64,000 nucleotides of DNA, from positions 36,798,510-36,862,509 of the forward strand of contig NC_088295.1 of the NCBI RefSeq assembly GCF_032854445.1, written 5' to 3'. Within the stretch, counting starts at the first letter, position 1; every line of letters begins with the position of its first letter. Below are positions 1-13,900 of this stretch, in pieces. Position numbers and translations under genes: made by a program. The notes below the pieces were generated by a model, which was given only the letters and a program-made list of their open reading frames with translations, was not told the origin of the DNA and did no database searches. This stretch comes from Liolophura sinensis. Taxonomy: Eukaryota > Mollusca > Polyplacophora > Chitonida > Chitonidae.

Positions 1-1395
1 AACAAGCGTGCATGATTATGCAGCGATGAAAACACGTCACAATCGCTGTATAGATATCTTTGAACAAACATACCATGACCACAACGTGCAACAATGTATA
101 TATAGCTATACCTGATGACAACATACAAGTAGGTCTAGTTGCTAGGTTCGTGTGAACGAACAGCTATAGCGATGGCAAAATCGCTGGATCAACTTTGTCT
201 TATAGCCGGTAATATATCGGTTGCTTAAAATCATTGATTATCTATATGTGATATGAGATCTATACACAGTTTAGGAAATCCATCATCAAAACCCTAATAT
301 ATTTTTAAAGCTTTGAAAATGATTTTTAAAGGTTTGAAAATAGTCGTTTTTTTAAGCTTTAAAATTCTTTTTCAATGCTTTCAAAATGACATCAGAGTCT
401 CAAAATCATTTGCAGGCTTACTGGGGATTAATAATACGATAAAGACCTCTTCGCTCATGTTTTTAACGTTCTTGGGCTTTGCAGTACAGTGGGCCTAAAC
501 TACACCTTGGCCTCTTCAAAAGTGGCGATCTCAGTTTCTGCTTTCTTCAGAAGCAGTCTGTAGGGTATATCTCACGGACACTTCTGTTATAGTAGCCCTA
601 CGTCACATTTCTAAAGCAAATGTAAGCCTACACTATTTTCAATGCTTTAAAACTTAAATCAGTTGTAAAGCTTTCAAAATCAGGTTTGAAGCTTTGAAAA
701 TGTTTCAAAAGTTTTTTTTTTTTTCTTTTAAATACGGAATGAATTGCACTCCATCGGCCTGTGTAGGCCTAATTCATGTAGGCCTATCGTTATGTCATTG
801 GATCCCACCAGGGCCATAGTTTGACTCCTGCAACAATTCCTCGACATAGACATAGGCCTATAACCAGTATATTGTTAAGCTTTTTTTCAAGAAGAGGATG
901 ACACAGAAGAATAAATGTTTTTATCGAGTCTTTCCCAGACACTGGGCGCACGTGGGTATGTGGTTTAATGCAATGGTGTGGGCATGCGCTTCGTTCAAGG
1001 GTGTTTGTACGTGATGTCATATCCGGAGTACAATTTGTCCGCAGACAAGACCGGAAACTAAAGGTTTTAGGGCGCTTTTAACGAATTAGGTTTGGTTAAT
1101 TGAAGTTATATGGAATACTGTGTTTTTTTTATCAAGGTAGAAGTACGTGTGTGTATTGAATATTAATGCATATTGTGACAGAATCAGCAACACGATGTAA
1201 AATGTCAGGTCGCTCTCGGAACGATAACTGGACCCTCAGTGAGCTTTAGTTAAGCTGAAGACGATTGAACACCCACTTTCGTTTGTATTAATTTGATCAT
1301 TTAATGTGATTGTGTTCTGCTTTATGTTCTAGATCTTGGGCTTGAGTGAATACTGGATAGCCTTTAGTGTGGGGTAAGTCAGTTAACCTTCCAAG
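1..1395. other. Upstream region of gene 1
   Basis: No exon is supported. 300-720 is AT-rich with repeated 'ctttgaaaat' / 'ctttcaaaat' words, perhaps an old repeat. The sequence just before the start (1330-1395) is the probable 5' leader. No convincing TATA box was identified. The start codon context ccaagatggc resembles a YY1-type site overlapping the ATG. Confidence 0.4.
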
Positions 1396-1950
1396 ATGGC
1401 AACAAAGGATGAAGACAGTGTAGAGCATACAATAGAGGTTACAGAAGAGGAAGAGAGTGGTGATGCAGTTCTTGATGAAGATGAAATTCTAAATGATCAT
1501 GCTGAAGGTGTGGAATGTGAAAAGGTGGATGAGATTGGTGAGGAGGGAGAAGGCAGCAACATGGATGTGAACGATCCAAGCAAAGAAATGCAACATGAAG
1601 AATGTGAGGAAGTGGGTGAAGGTGAAGGTACTGAAGCAGAATGTGTAGAAGATAGTGGAAATGCGGAGATTGAAGAAACTGGTGAGGAGACTGAAATGAT
1701 GACTGAAGATGCTGAGCATTCCACTTCTATTGGTGAAGATGGAAACAATGTGCGTCATGTGGACAGTGCGCAAGATGAGGCCAATGTGGACAATAACAAA
1801 GATGTGGACAATACCAAAGACGTGGTCAGTGCGGACAACGCTGAAGATGAAGACAATGCTGTGGAGGCCAAAGATGAGGATCCAGATGAGGATACAGCCT
1901 TGGCATTGAGAGAGTTTACAGTTCTTGATGAAGTACCAGGAGAGGACATG
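1396..1950 (+). CDS. Gene 1 exon 1: acidic N-terminal domain
   Basis: It encodes 185 residues dominated by Glu and Asp, with Val, Asn and Gly, and almost no aromatic residues. A later stretch repeats a short theme of the D-N-x-x-D-V-D-N kind (around 1788-1860). The donor at 1951 (catg/gtatgg) ends it in phase 0; without splicing the frame would run only 13 more codons to a stop. The first exon of gene 2 has the same length class, acidity and phase, so the two are counterparts, although their sequences have drifted apart. Such acidic tracts in nucleolar and chromatin proteins bind basic partners; here that is inference. Confidence 0.85.
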
Positions 1951-4900
1951 GTATGGTATAAATTTCATTTCTCAAATTTTGTAAAAAAATAGAATGAATT
2001 CATGGAAGTTTGCACTGTTGGATAGGAAGTAATAAGATAATCAAATTAATGAGTTATGTTTATAATATGTTGGTAATATTTGTCTGTAGAGGTAGGTTGT
2101 ACATCACTCACAAAAACTGGCCAAAATTAAAGATCAGTAGTCTGCATATATGTATTACTGCATTTACCATGTTCAGTTCACTTTAGATTCACATACTGTA
2201 ACCATAAATTTGGGTTAAACTTTGTTAACTCTCTTCTTTTTTGGTGCACTTCCTGTCATAGTTGGGAAGTAAAGGATACGAAAGTGAGGCTCTCTTACCT
2301 AGCCACATAGAAACGTGCTGGGGTGGAGGGGTGGGGGTGGGGTGGGGCGGCATTGAGAAAAAAAATGTTTTTGCAAGTACCTCTATATCTGATCTAAATA
2401 CACAGCCTTTCCTGAAGTAAGTAACTTCCTGAGAAAGTGGCTAAGGATATAGAAAATGATTTTTCTTACTGTCATCAGGCCTGTATGTCATAGCCTAGGT
2501 GTGCTTTCAGATTAAAAACATAAGAAAAGATCATATCAGATTGACGTTGTTGTTGAAACACATTACACAAGAGAATTCTATTCTGAATGACACTTAACGG
2601 TATTTTGTGAGGGAAATGAACTATAATTTGGAATGGGTTTGTGAATGTTTACCTGGCTGAAAGGTATTACACAACCAGCGACACCAAAGGAAAAGATCAC
2701 GTGGTTAGGTAGAGGTAGAACCTTTCCTAGGTGCAGGTGGGGCTAGACCAGGTAGGTTGGATTGTGCTAGGGAAGGCTTGTTTTTGTGTTGCAATGCAAA
2801 TTGATTTCCTTTTTTAATACGTAGACTTGCCTTAATAACTGATATTTGCAAAGTATATTGATATTTTTTCATTTTATCGTGTATTTGTTTGATAGGAGAG
2901 GCAAGAAAGCAAACCAACAGATCCAACTACTGGTACAAAAAAGGGCAACCCCAAAGGCAAGTTATTTCCTGATGAGTATTTAATCAATTCCTTATGCAGA
3001 AATGACCATATGTAACAGGTGAAAAGTTAAGAGACCCACTAATTTATTGTATTTTGTCATTTGGCATTTGTTATTTAGTTTGCTGTTCATACTTTATATG
3101 TCACTCATTATGCTGAAATGCATGACATCTGATCTTCATGTATATTATGCTGAAATGCATGACATCTGATCTTCATGTATATTGCACGGGGAAATATAAG
3201 CGGTTGCGACTTACCAGTTGCGTATGTAGGAACAATTATGGCGAATACCTTTTGTTCTCTCGGGCGCCATTCTGGCGAGTTAAGTTTCAGCAATGTTTGT
3301 TTATTTTTCCTGACATTCAAGCAAGGATATTAAACTTGCCACAGTGTGGATTTAAAGTTACAACAACAGCGGAACCAAGCATTAACCGTAAACGTCAAGT
3401 CCTGTTGAAAGAATCCGTAGTAAAAGAAATTTTTACATGACATGCGCATTTGAATCACTTGCAGCAGAATAAATGTGGTACAGATGAATCCTGATTCCTA
3501 ATACCATATGAACCTCCGAAACAGAAAAGTGTTGAAGACAGTTTCGTTTTGGCATGCCCCTTTCAACTTTTTATCACTGTGGGCAGTGTCAATGAAGATT
3601 GATTGCATTTTCCTTTATATTCATTACAATGGGAGACTCGAGGACGAGCTACACAGATGGTTCAAATGACAGTAGACCATATCGTTTTCTTCTATGACGT
3701 TGCAGTGCGTGTATACTTCATATATGTTTTATGAGCACACCTAGACTGATAATTGTATTCTTGAGTATGGCATAAACACCAATCAAATAAATAAATAAAT
3801 AAATACACTGATAATTGTGACATAATAAAGGAAAGAAGAAAAGAGTTCACAGCTTTGGACTGTCTTAATACAGGCAGGAAGGAGCTTTGTGAGTTCCATT
3901 TAAAACAGAAACTAGCAGGGTGGTGATAGAATTGCTTTATGGAAGATATTTGTTGTTTGATGGAAGTTTGACAGCTGAACTCTGGAGGTTGCTGATCATC
4001 TGTCAAGACAGAATTGATAAGTGGCCCCTGATCATATTTTCTTATTTTTTACCCTGTATTACTAATAATCAATATACAAAACCATTTTCCGCATCGTATA
4101 AGTGAGCTATTCTTGATCAGATCAAAACCATTTGTTTTTTCTTGTTGTAAGTATAGCATACCAATATCAAAACAGATTGACTCAAACTTCCGAGTAGCAT
4201 AGAAAGAGATACTCGGGACCAGTGTATCACACTCAACTGATAATGGGGAGGGGCCTCGGTGGCTCAGTCAGTTTGTGCGCTAGCGCAGCATAATGACCCA
4301 GGAGTCTCTCACCAATGCGGTCGCTGTGAGTTCAAGTCCAGCTCATGCTGGCTTCCTCTCCGGCCGTACGTGGGAAGGTCTGCCAGCGACCTGCGGATGG
4401 TTGTGGATTTCCCCCAGGCTCTGCCCGGTTTCCTGGCCGCCGTCGTATAAGTGAAATATTCTTGAGTACAGCATAAAACACCAATCAAATAAAAATAAAA
4501 TAAAAACTGATAATGGGGTAGTTTTTATTGTCAGTTTTAGAAAGTAAAAATATTACATGTTTGTGGTATTAAAGAACAAAGGCCATTCCACTAAGAGATT
4601 TTAGGGGGTTAGCACGCCAGCATGGCGCAATGACCCAGGAGCCTCCCACCAATGTGATTGCTGTGAGTTCAAGCCTAGCTTCCACTCCAGCTGTATGAGG
4701 AAGGATCTGTCAGCAACCTGCGGATGGTCATGGGATTCCCCTGGGCACTGCCAGGTTTTCTCCCACCATAATGCTGGCCACTGGCACATATTTTGAGGAT
4801 GATGTAAAACACCAATCAAATAAATAAATAATAAAACCATTTCTGACAAGTCAAAATTTCAAACTATTCATTATGCTTAGTTTTTGGTACTGAAAACTGA

Positions 4901-7900
4901 AATTCTGACACTTTCTTCTTCAGATAACATTGAGCAGGTGGACAAAGTTTTAATTCCTAAGCCCCAAAATAAGCTTTAAGATCGTATTTCAAATTTTGAC
5001 AGAAAATGTCAGAAATGGCATTGCGGAATCAGCTCCTGGTGAGGTAATAATTAGCTAACACTCGTTTAGAGTTGACCATGTAAGGTTGAATCAAATTTCA
5101 TTTTTAGGTCCTGTTTAACATCGCACTGATCATTCATCTGGATATACATTGGTTTTGTTTTCCTTGTTTATATTCATGTTGACCTTTCTGTTTGTTGTAC
5201 AGTTCCTTTGTGCTTAAAGCTTTATCCCCTTCAACTTGAAGATCTGCAGCATGAGAATATTAGGGCTTTTATGAATAAGTCCAAATTTTTCTCAGCAAGA
5301 TTTATTGGAGAAGATGAAAGTGATAAACAAGGGTAGGTATATGTTTGTTGTAAATGTTGGCAGAGCTCTGTCATTTGAACATAGAACATTCAAATTATTT
5401 CATACACATGTACAATAAAACTTTGCCCCCCAAAAATGCTACTAAAAGTTATGAAATGATACTTTTGGCTCTGAAACTTGCATACTGGATATCATCCTAC
5501 CATGCCTACCCTCCAAATAAACCTGAGAACACCTTTCTAAGATCAATGGAACTTGTCTGACAGAATGAGAAACTTACTTGTGGAAGAATTCTGACACTCC
5601 CAAGGTTGTTGCATTAAATTGTCATGACACCCCTTTTGTACCTTTTGTTATCCTATGTATAGAATACCATGCTTGTCATGCTGAATCAACATATATGCAA
5701 CATATATAGCACATATGCTTAACATTAAAGAAACTAACATGTGTTTTCATCTTATTACATGGCTAAACTCGTCTTATACTAAGTAAGAAAGAGTACATGT
5801 AATTTCGAGAGTAAAACTTTGTTGTTTATATTTAGTATCATACTGTGAAGTACTCAATTTCTCAACCCTTTGTGTAACTGTTTTAAATAAAAGTTAAGCA
5901 GTCTAGATGAAGATAATCGGCATTGCATTCTCAAAATGTAACCAGTTTGCAGGGAGTTACCTTGACTGATTGTAAGGAAAGTATCAGTGAAGACAAGATT
6001 TTTTGCTGGTGCCCACTTCTGCCTGATGTGACATCATGCTAGAACACATTACATGTAGCCACAAATAATGTTGTACTCTGAAATGCATGACAACAGGCTG
6101 CAGAGACACAGTGGATACGGTGTCTATATCAGGAAGAGGAGGATGTGAAGACCGATCAGTAAACTTCTTACCACCTTGCTGGGCGCTCAGTATTTAAAAG
6201 AGAAATTTAACCTGGCACTGGTCGATCTAGTCTCAGGGTGATATGACTAGGTAGGAGGTCATGTCTCCTATGTGGTCTTACATGCGTTCTGCACAGTTGA
6301 TCTATTCTTAACCAGTTCACCAGTGTTAAACTCGGTAAAGTTTCCTTCATATAATTTTAACATGAAATTTTCAAGAAGTACTGGTAGCTCATCAAAAATA
6401 GAGAAGCAATGCATAATTATTTATGGAAAATGTATGTATTTTTCATTACAAATATTAAGTATTCCCACACCACAGCCCATCCCCACTTCAGACAATTTAA
6501 ATTTGTACCGTTTCAGATAAGGTATAAATTGCATGTCACTTGTTGCTTATTGTGTTTAGTTCTCTTTTTATTTCAGGATATTGTATGTCAGGTACCCAAC
6601 CTTTGAAAACATGGAGGATGCCAAGAAGGAGCTGGGGAAATACAAACTGAGAGATGGCAGTCAGGCAATTCTGAAGAAAAGTATTCATAGAGGTGAGGTG
6701 ATATGATGTTTAGTCTGCTTTTGGAACTCGCGTTTACATGTGAGCTCTCTATTCTGGCTTGCCTGTACAGAATACAACAGGAGCTAACGTCATGCCTTGA
6801 GGAACGTTAATGTGAATGTTAAGGGGGCTATCTCAAGAAGTAGGGCATGCATTGAGGTCAAATTGTGCATGTGTGAGAAGGATAATAACGCAAGGTGGAT
6901 AATGCCCTGTGTGCAAAGTTATGACCTTATGATCTTGAGTATGGCGTAAAACACCAATGAAGTAAATAACTAAATTACAAAATTCTTGACCAAGCTTTGT
7001 GTGATTTAGAATCAGTGTTATGGTAAAAGTTACGAGTAGTATATAATAAAGTCCAGAATGTATTGAGCTCAAGTTTTATATGCATGTAAAACACAATATT
7101 GCATGAGAGGGATGTTTCTATATCTAATGGTTGGAGGTGTTAGCTTTTCAATCTTTGGGACACATGAAGTGCAGTTCATAACTGGCCTTGGACAAGGAAT
7201 TCACCGATCTGCATCATATGTGAGAAAAGTCTGTCAGTAAATTGCCAGTGGTTGATGGTTTACCCAGGGCTCTCCAGTTTTCTCCACCAATAACACTAAT
7301 TTTATTTTATAAGGGAAAAGTTTTTGAGTATTTGTTAAACAAGAATCAAAGAAATAAATGAAATATTCAGGTATGTGTAAGTTTACCAAATTCATGTCAG
7401 TTGAGAATATAATTTATGAAAGGTCATCTATAAGATGGTATCTCAAAAAGTACTGTATATGCATGTATTGCTCAATTTTTTCATTCACAGATGAGCTCTT
7501 TGGAGCCTTGCTGCCATTTTTATGTATATTGTATATATGTATGTGTATATATGTGTACATATGCATGTAGTGAAATAAATGATATACTTTTTTGGTTTGT
7601 TTCTCATTTTCACAGACCTTTTAAAAGCTGAATTTAAGTACATTCAGAAGAAACGTAAGCCTGCTGGTAAGTTTTGACTAGATTTAAGACCTATCATTGT
7701 TTAAAACAGTGGCTTCTATTTTTATTGACAGATCAGAATTATGGTTAAGAATTGTTGTTCATCATATAAACTTGCACATCTACAGCTACATGTACATTGT
7801 ACACAGATAGGCATCCCCAAATAGGCAGAGTGGTTTAGATTCACACGTACTAATGTATGTTCAAATATTTGTTTCAATTGTACTGGTAACAACCATAATA

Positions 7901-10900
7901 GATTTATTTACAGGAACTTAATTTTACATCTCATATCTTGTAGACGGTCACAAATTGTTGCATATTTTGTGTATTCTATGAATGTTTGGTTTTATACGTG
8001 TGTATGAGTAGACCTAAGAAAATTTCTGTGAACATTTGACTTTCTGTAGTGTATTACTGGTCCTAGTGGAATCTATACAAACATAGAAGTCTTTATACAT
8101 GTAAGAGAAGCCCTTTTTATTAATAGAATCCTTCTAAAGATTTGAGTTTGTATATTCATGTACACGTGAGCATTGCCATGAGAAGCTGTCTGAATACTTG
8201 AGTTTGTATATGAGCAGCTCATTGAGAGTCTGTCTAAACAGGTATATCTGTCCCTGGGAAATCTGTCTGACCATTTCAGTGTGTACATAAGTCAGAGCGA
8301 TCACTGAAGGTCCATTTGAACCTGGTATGTTGGCATTTCATGGAAAATCCATATGGACATAAGGACGTTTGTACATGTTTATGAGCAGTTCTTATATATG
8401 TTAAGCAAAATTTATTGTATCTCCAAATTTGTGTAGGTACAGGTATAAAATATTTTTGTCCCAAATGGGAATGTAGCAGACATCCAATGTTGTTGTCAAG
8501 ATTTGCCCAAAGCTTGTAAAGTTAGGTGATCATTCAAAAAACACACATTTTTTTTCACCATGATTATTTGAATACAGATGACAGGCTTGCTTCAAATTTC
8601 TATGTGTATCACTGTTACATTGTGAGCGAGATTTTTCACAAACAGAACACTAATTGACTTATAACAGTGAAAATTGGACATTCACAATTTTCCTTGTTTG
8701 AGTATTGACAAGCAGGTTAAGACCACATATATTTCTGTGTGAATTTCTGAGTATTCAACCAGCGAGAGGGAGAAAGCAGTGGGTGTGGATGGGGCTGGGG
8801 AGTGATGATGAGCAGGGGACTAGTTGGTTTCATGAAAACCTAGGGCATCATCTGGTTTCTTTCTATTGGATATGGTCTAATTAGTGGTGTCATGGAACAT
8901 GATGAAAGATTTTTGGGGAATGGCTAAACTATTGCTTAGGTCCCATTGTAAATGAAGTGATGATGAAGTCATTTTCTGATCTTCATACAGAAAGTAAGGA
9001 CATTTTTTGAAGGTTTCTCACTGTCTTTTTTCATATATATCTCTGTAATATTCCCAATTCTGTCTTCATATTAGGTTCAATGTACATGTGCAGTGGTCTC
9101 CTCAGTGTTGTAATTAACGAACTTATATCATAGGCATGTAACTCCAGTTTGTAAGCATCAAAACTATTTGCTAGAAGACAACAACAAAAAAAAAGGTTTC
9201 ATGCTTATCCTGTGATAAAAGTCTTCTATTTTTCTATGTATTCACATGTTTTATTGCATGCACAAGAAATTCCACACAAATTCAGGAAACTTTTTCATTG
9301 TTCAGATGATATGTGTGTCATTCTGTCATCAGGATAGGATGAACATGATCAGTCTCAGAATGATTTTAGATCTGAATTTCATTGATCTGATCAGGTCTAG
9401 ATGAAAGACACCCTATTTAGCAAAATAATACCATAATTGTTTTTCTTCTGTTATATTTTTCTCTCTTTCTCTAGAATACTTTTACTATTAGTAGTTCATG
9501 TGATTTTTGGTGGGGGGGGGGGGGGGTGAGGGCCATATGAATTCATTCCTTTTACATGAAAAAATGTGCATTCTAGCCTACATGTGTGTAAAATTTCATT
9601 TTCTTACTGGGGAGTAGGTTGTGGCCGAGTTGCTATATTCAAGATGCTTGCCTTTCATTATATGGCAGGTGGGTAAAATCCAGTTCTTGAACAAAGAATG
9701 CCAATGTTGCCAGGGCATTGGTGGCCATAGGTAGTAGAAGATGCTCTCCTGTGTGATCTTACATGAAGTCTGCTGGAGAATACTTGACTTCTACCAATTT
9801 GACCCATGTCACATTGGAAGAATTTACTTCTAACTCACCAAAGGTTGGTGGTTTACTCCGAGCACTCTGGTTTCCCCTTACCTGTAGAACTAGCCACCAC
9901 CACTTGAGAAAATACTACCTGAGTTTTGTGTTCAAACAGTCAGATAAATGAATTAAACACATCCTCATCTTCTTCTGCTGGTGATGGTTTGGGTGCCATT
10001 TAGCAATGGATTAAAAAAATTTGTTATCCTTTGATTTTGTGCAGTGGCTCGATACTTTGAACAGGCAATGTTCAGTATAGCAATGCACAGGTAATTGCTC
10101 CACAATACACCCAGTTTGTGTTTGTTCATCTGACATGGATACACGGGAATACTGGTTCCATCATGGATCAGCGTGAAATCTGTTTTTGATTGAAGTCATG
10201 GGAAGTGGCACTGAAGTTGGCCCTATTTTGGACATGTAAATACATATAGGTACAGTGGAGTGCATTTCAAGTATTTTTGAAATGGGTGCAGTAAATTACC
10301 ATATCGGTAACCATGGGCATATATCCCTCGTCTGCGATGGGTTCAGCTGGGTTGCTGCTGTGTATGGCAGGTTACTGCTGGATTGTACAGCCACTGCGCA
10401 ATGTAAGACCGATGTAACTATATGCATGTACGTGTATTCATGCCAGAAATGGATTGTGATTGTTTTGCAGATGATCCTGAGCCTGTGTCGGTATTTGTCA
10501 ATAACTTACCCTCCTATGCGTGTGAGAATATGCTGAAGGCTCTCTTCCCGACAGCCACGAGTATCCAGCTGCCCCAAAAGAGCACGGGCACCATCCAGGG
10601 GTAAATCACATTCAGCATCTGTTTGTAGCCTGTCCTTGACCTAGGCTTGTCTTCTCTGAAGCTAGCCACTGGGAAGACTGGCTTCCTGAGTACATGTACA
10701 CTGGTTTGCTGTTGTCATGTTACCCCCATGTTTTGGTATCTTCCTTGCTGGGCTAGTTATCAGACATGCTAGACACAGGTTGTCTTCAGCCTGTCAAGTG
10801 TGGCTCCTCCTCACTGGTCCCTAGCCATCTGCAGTAAAGTGTATTTCTGCTGGTGTCTAGAAGATATATTGGTGGTTTCTGCCTGTACCCTGCCCACCCT

Positions 10901-13900
10901 TACCTTTTAGCTACATCCATGTACTGTTCTACACTTGAAGCCACATGTCAACACTGATGTTCATACCCATTTGTGGCTAGAGTGTAATAATGTGGCTAGA
11001 TATGTATTGGGCCTTTTGCTTTATGAGCAGGCGTGTGATGATTATCAGACCCCCCACAGAAGACAAGGAGTGAGATTTACCTAAATTCGTACTCTCCAGA
11101 GTCTTGATTATGTCAGGCATGTGTTGTTAGCACACCGGAGGTTGTTTGTGGAGTGTGAAGACGTGGGAGTGTGATAACACGCCTCAAATTCAAAGGCCTT
11201 TTATATGATATAAATGTATGTGTAGTTTGCTTCTGTTACGTTGTACAGGTAACTTTGGTGTCAACAAACATATGGTATCAATTAACATCTATGGTATCAA
11301 TGGTGTCTGTGTGATTCACAGTTTCAAGGTAAGTTTACATGCTACCATGAATGTTCTGCATCAAAGCTTAAGGGGTTTTTGGTGCCATTCTTGTGTGAGA
11401 ACATGTTCATCATTGTACATGTATGAAAGATGGCATTTCATACCTGAAGATTTGTGCAGGAGTGTATAAAGGTCTGATAGAATATGGCACTCACCGTGTT
11501 CAAGCATGTATGACCAGAATACCAGTATCTAGGTCGAAGCAAGCAAAAATATAAGGCAGAACAATACTTCAGCTGCTGGGACCAAGGGATCATATCTTTG
11601 ATATATCCATGTGAACATGGCACATGGAGAAACATCAAGAACTGAAAAATGTCTTCCATCTACATGTACCTTAGCCAGAGACCAATTGTGCCAGGCAGTG
11701 GCCATGTGTGGAGGGAAGACCACAGCATTTTCAAGAGGACGCCTATGATATGTGTTTGCCTTTTCAGGAGCCCCTGAAGGTTCCAGCTATTCAAATCAAG
11801 GCTCTGGCTGGGTCCGTCTCTCATTGTTTCATCCTGTCAATACAGCACCATCAGAAGCTAGCGGCAAATTATGTACTAGAATGAGTGACATTCTGCCTAA
11901 CATGTCTGTGGTTTAAGGAGAAACTGGCCAAGTCACACCTCTCCCTGACATGTCTTAAAGGCTAAATGTGAACATCCAAAAATATGGGTATTCTTGTTGA
12001 CCTATGTGGTACCAGGAATCAGTTGTATTTTAATGAGCAAAAACTTACATGTACATAGTTCAGCCAAAGCTAAAAATTTACTCTGGGTACAAAGCAGGTG
12101 GTTAAACTTCATGTGCCTATGTGAGCTGTACACCACATCCATTTTCCACTGTTGTGTTATCAGTAGTGGAAAAAATATGGAATTATTATGAAGGTAAACT
12201 GTGTAAAACTCACCAAGAAGGTGGGCTAAGGCAGTCCACATGTGAAGGAACGAAAAATGACATGCCTGTACTTCTGGGAATGCATGGATTCAAAAGGATC
12301 ATTGGAAATAGCTTTGACTCTACCATAAGGTGTGCATGTAGTTTGTAACTCAGCACACAAACTCCAGAAAAGAACAGTTTTGTATGAGGGGTTGCCATGT
12401 GGTCAGTCTCCTGGATATACACCATATGTGTCTTTCCTGACTAGAAGGTGGTCTCTTCAGGAATCATAGGGAGGGGTGGGGTGCAACTGCATTTCAGTTG
12501 TTGACCAGTCTCCCGCTTGTGGCAGACTCAGCGATGTTCCAATGTTCAGGAATTGGCATCAAGTCAGATGAGCTGAGACGCTTGAACACAGACTGCTGAC
12601 TCCATCAACATCAGACTCAGTGGAGACAGTGGCACTAAATCCACTGGGGACCAGGGAGTTAATGGAAAGTTATCACAGTACCAATACTTCCCTCAGTAAC
12701 CACCAGGCAATGAGTGGACGGTAACACTGATAAATCTTCGATCATCGACTTGTCATTTCAGGGCTTTTCATCAGTGAGATGCTCATCGCCATGTTGTCTG
12801 GCTGGCCTGTTTGTACCCTTTAGTGTGGGGCCAGTTGGTTGAACTGTGCTATCCCAGACATGATTTAGAAAATAGGATCTTAGCTGAAGAGTGTGTTACC
12901 CACAGCTGCATACATGATGAGGGTATACATGTGAAAGTGTCACTGCCATGTGAAAGTGTCACTGCCACATAAATCAAGAAGGATTCTCAGGCACTGGTTG
13001 GTCATCGAACATGACTGGATTTTGCATGCTTCAGTTACTGATAAACAGCCTGGACTTGGCTGTATTATGCCACCAAGTCCGGAAAACTCTCGCTGCAGGT
13101 GACATATTCAAGTCCCGAAAACCATAAAATGGTCGGGGAAATATTTCCAGGAGATGCACAAGTACATCTTAAATGAAGACGAAAATCTTTCAGTCCCTTG
13201 TGACACGATATTTGGTTTCATTCCCAACCTTGGACAGGAAATTTTCAAGAATCTCCTGCCCCTACCCCCCCACCCCAATGCCCACCCCCCACTGCTGTCT
13301 GGGCCATTGTAACAATACACATACAGCAGCGTTCCTAAGGACGTTTACACGTGGTCTTCCATGAAGTTTGGTGGAGATCACTTTCCTCCCAATAGTACAG
13401 CATATATCTTTAGCGTAAAGTTTTGGTGAAATTCTGTCACTGCATATGCGGGGAGGGTCAATACTAATATGTGCATAGTTTAATATTACTGAAAAGAGCT
13501 TAGCACATACATATATACAAGATCAAAACATTTTTTTGTTCCAAAGGATACGATTATGAAATTGTGTACATATGTACTGGTTGTTTAATAAAACTTTGAA
13601 ATTTTGTATTAGAAGAAATTTGTATGTGGTGTCACCAGATGCCACTTTTCATGTAACACTGTAGTCCAATCAACTGCACGATGTGTGTCCTAGATACAAC
13701 CCATTGTGGTCCTCTGCAGGGCAATGTTTTTGTCAGAGTTGATAGTAGAAAATAAAACTTTTACTCTATTTTCCTTAAATGAAATGAGGTTCATTACTAC
13801 ATAAAGCATAAGCTTGGGATTTTCAGTGTACAGGGCCCAGTTGTTCCAAAGTGTATTAGCAGTTAAGTCTGGTATTAACTTTGGCCTGGACTAAAAGGCC

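Noticed and set aside
1489..1968. Minus-strand frames opposite gene 1 exon 1 and opposite gene 2 exon 1 (41349-41831)
   Set aside because: Antisense of Glu/Asp-rich codons gives Ser/Phe/Ile-rich shadows with no stops; no independent support.
4249..4330. tRNA gene suggested by A- and B-box-like motifs
   Set aside because: The boxes belong to the SINE head; the cloverleaf is not preserved and the SINE tail follows.
4259..4450. Frames of about 60-80 codons in SINE copies (here, 30307-30527, 33207-33401, 41014-41276, 42363-42585)
   Set aside because: They translate the SINE body; the same peptides appear at each copy and have no coding role.
4924..4978. Possible extra exon of gene 1 after cttcttcag, reading DNIEQVDKVLIPKPQNKL in phase 1
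   Set aside because: It runs into TAA at 4976-4978 unless a weak donor (cag/gtggac) is used, and gene 2 has no counterpart; joining exon 2 directly to 5203 gives the correct alignment.
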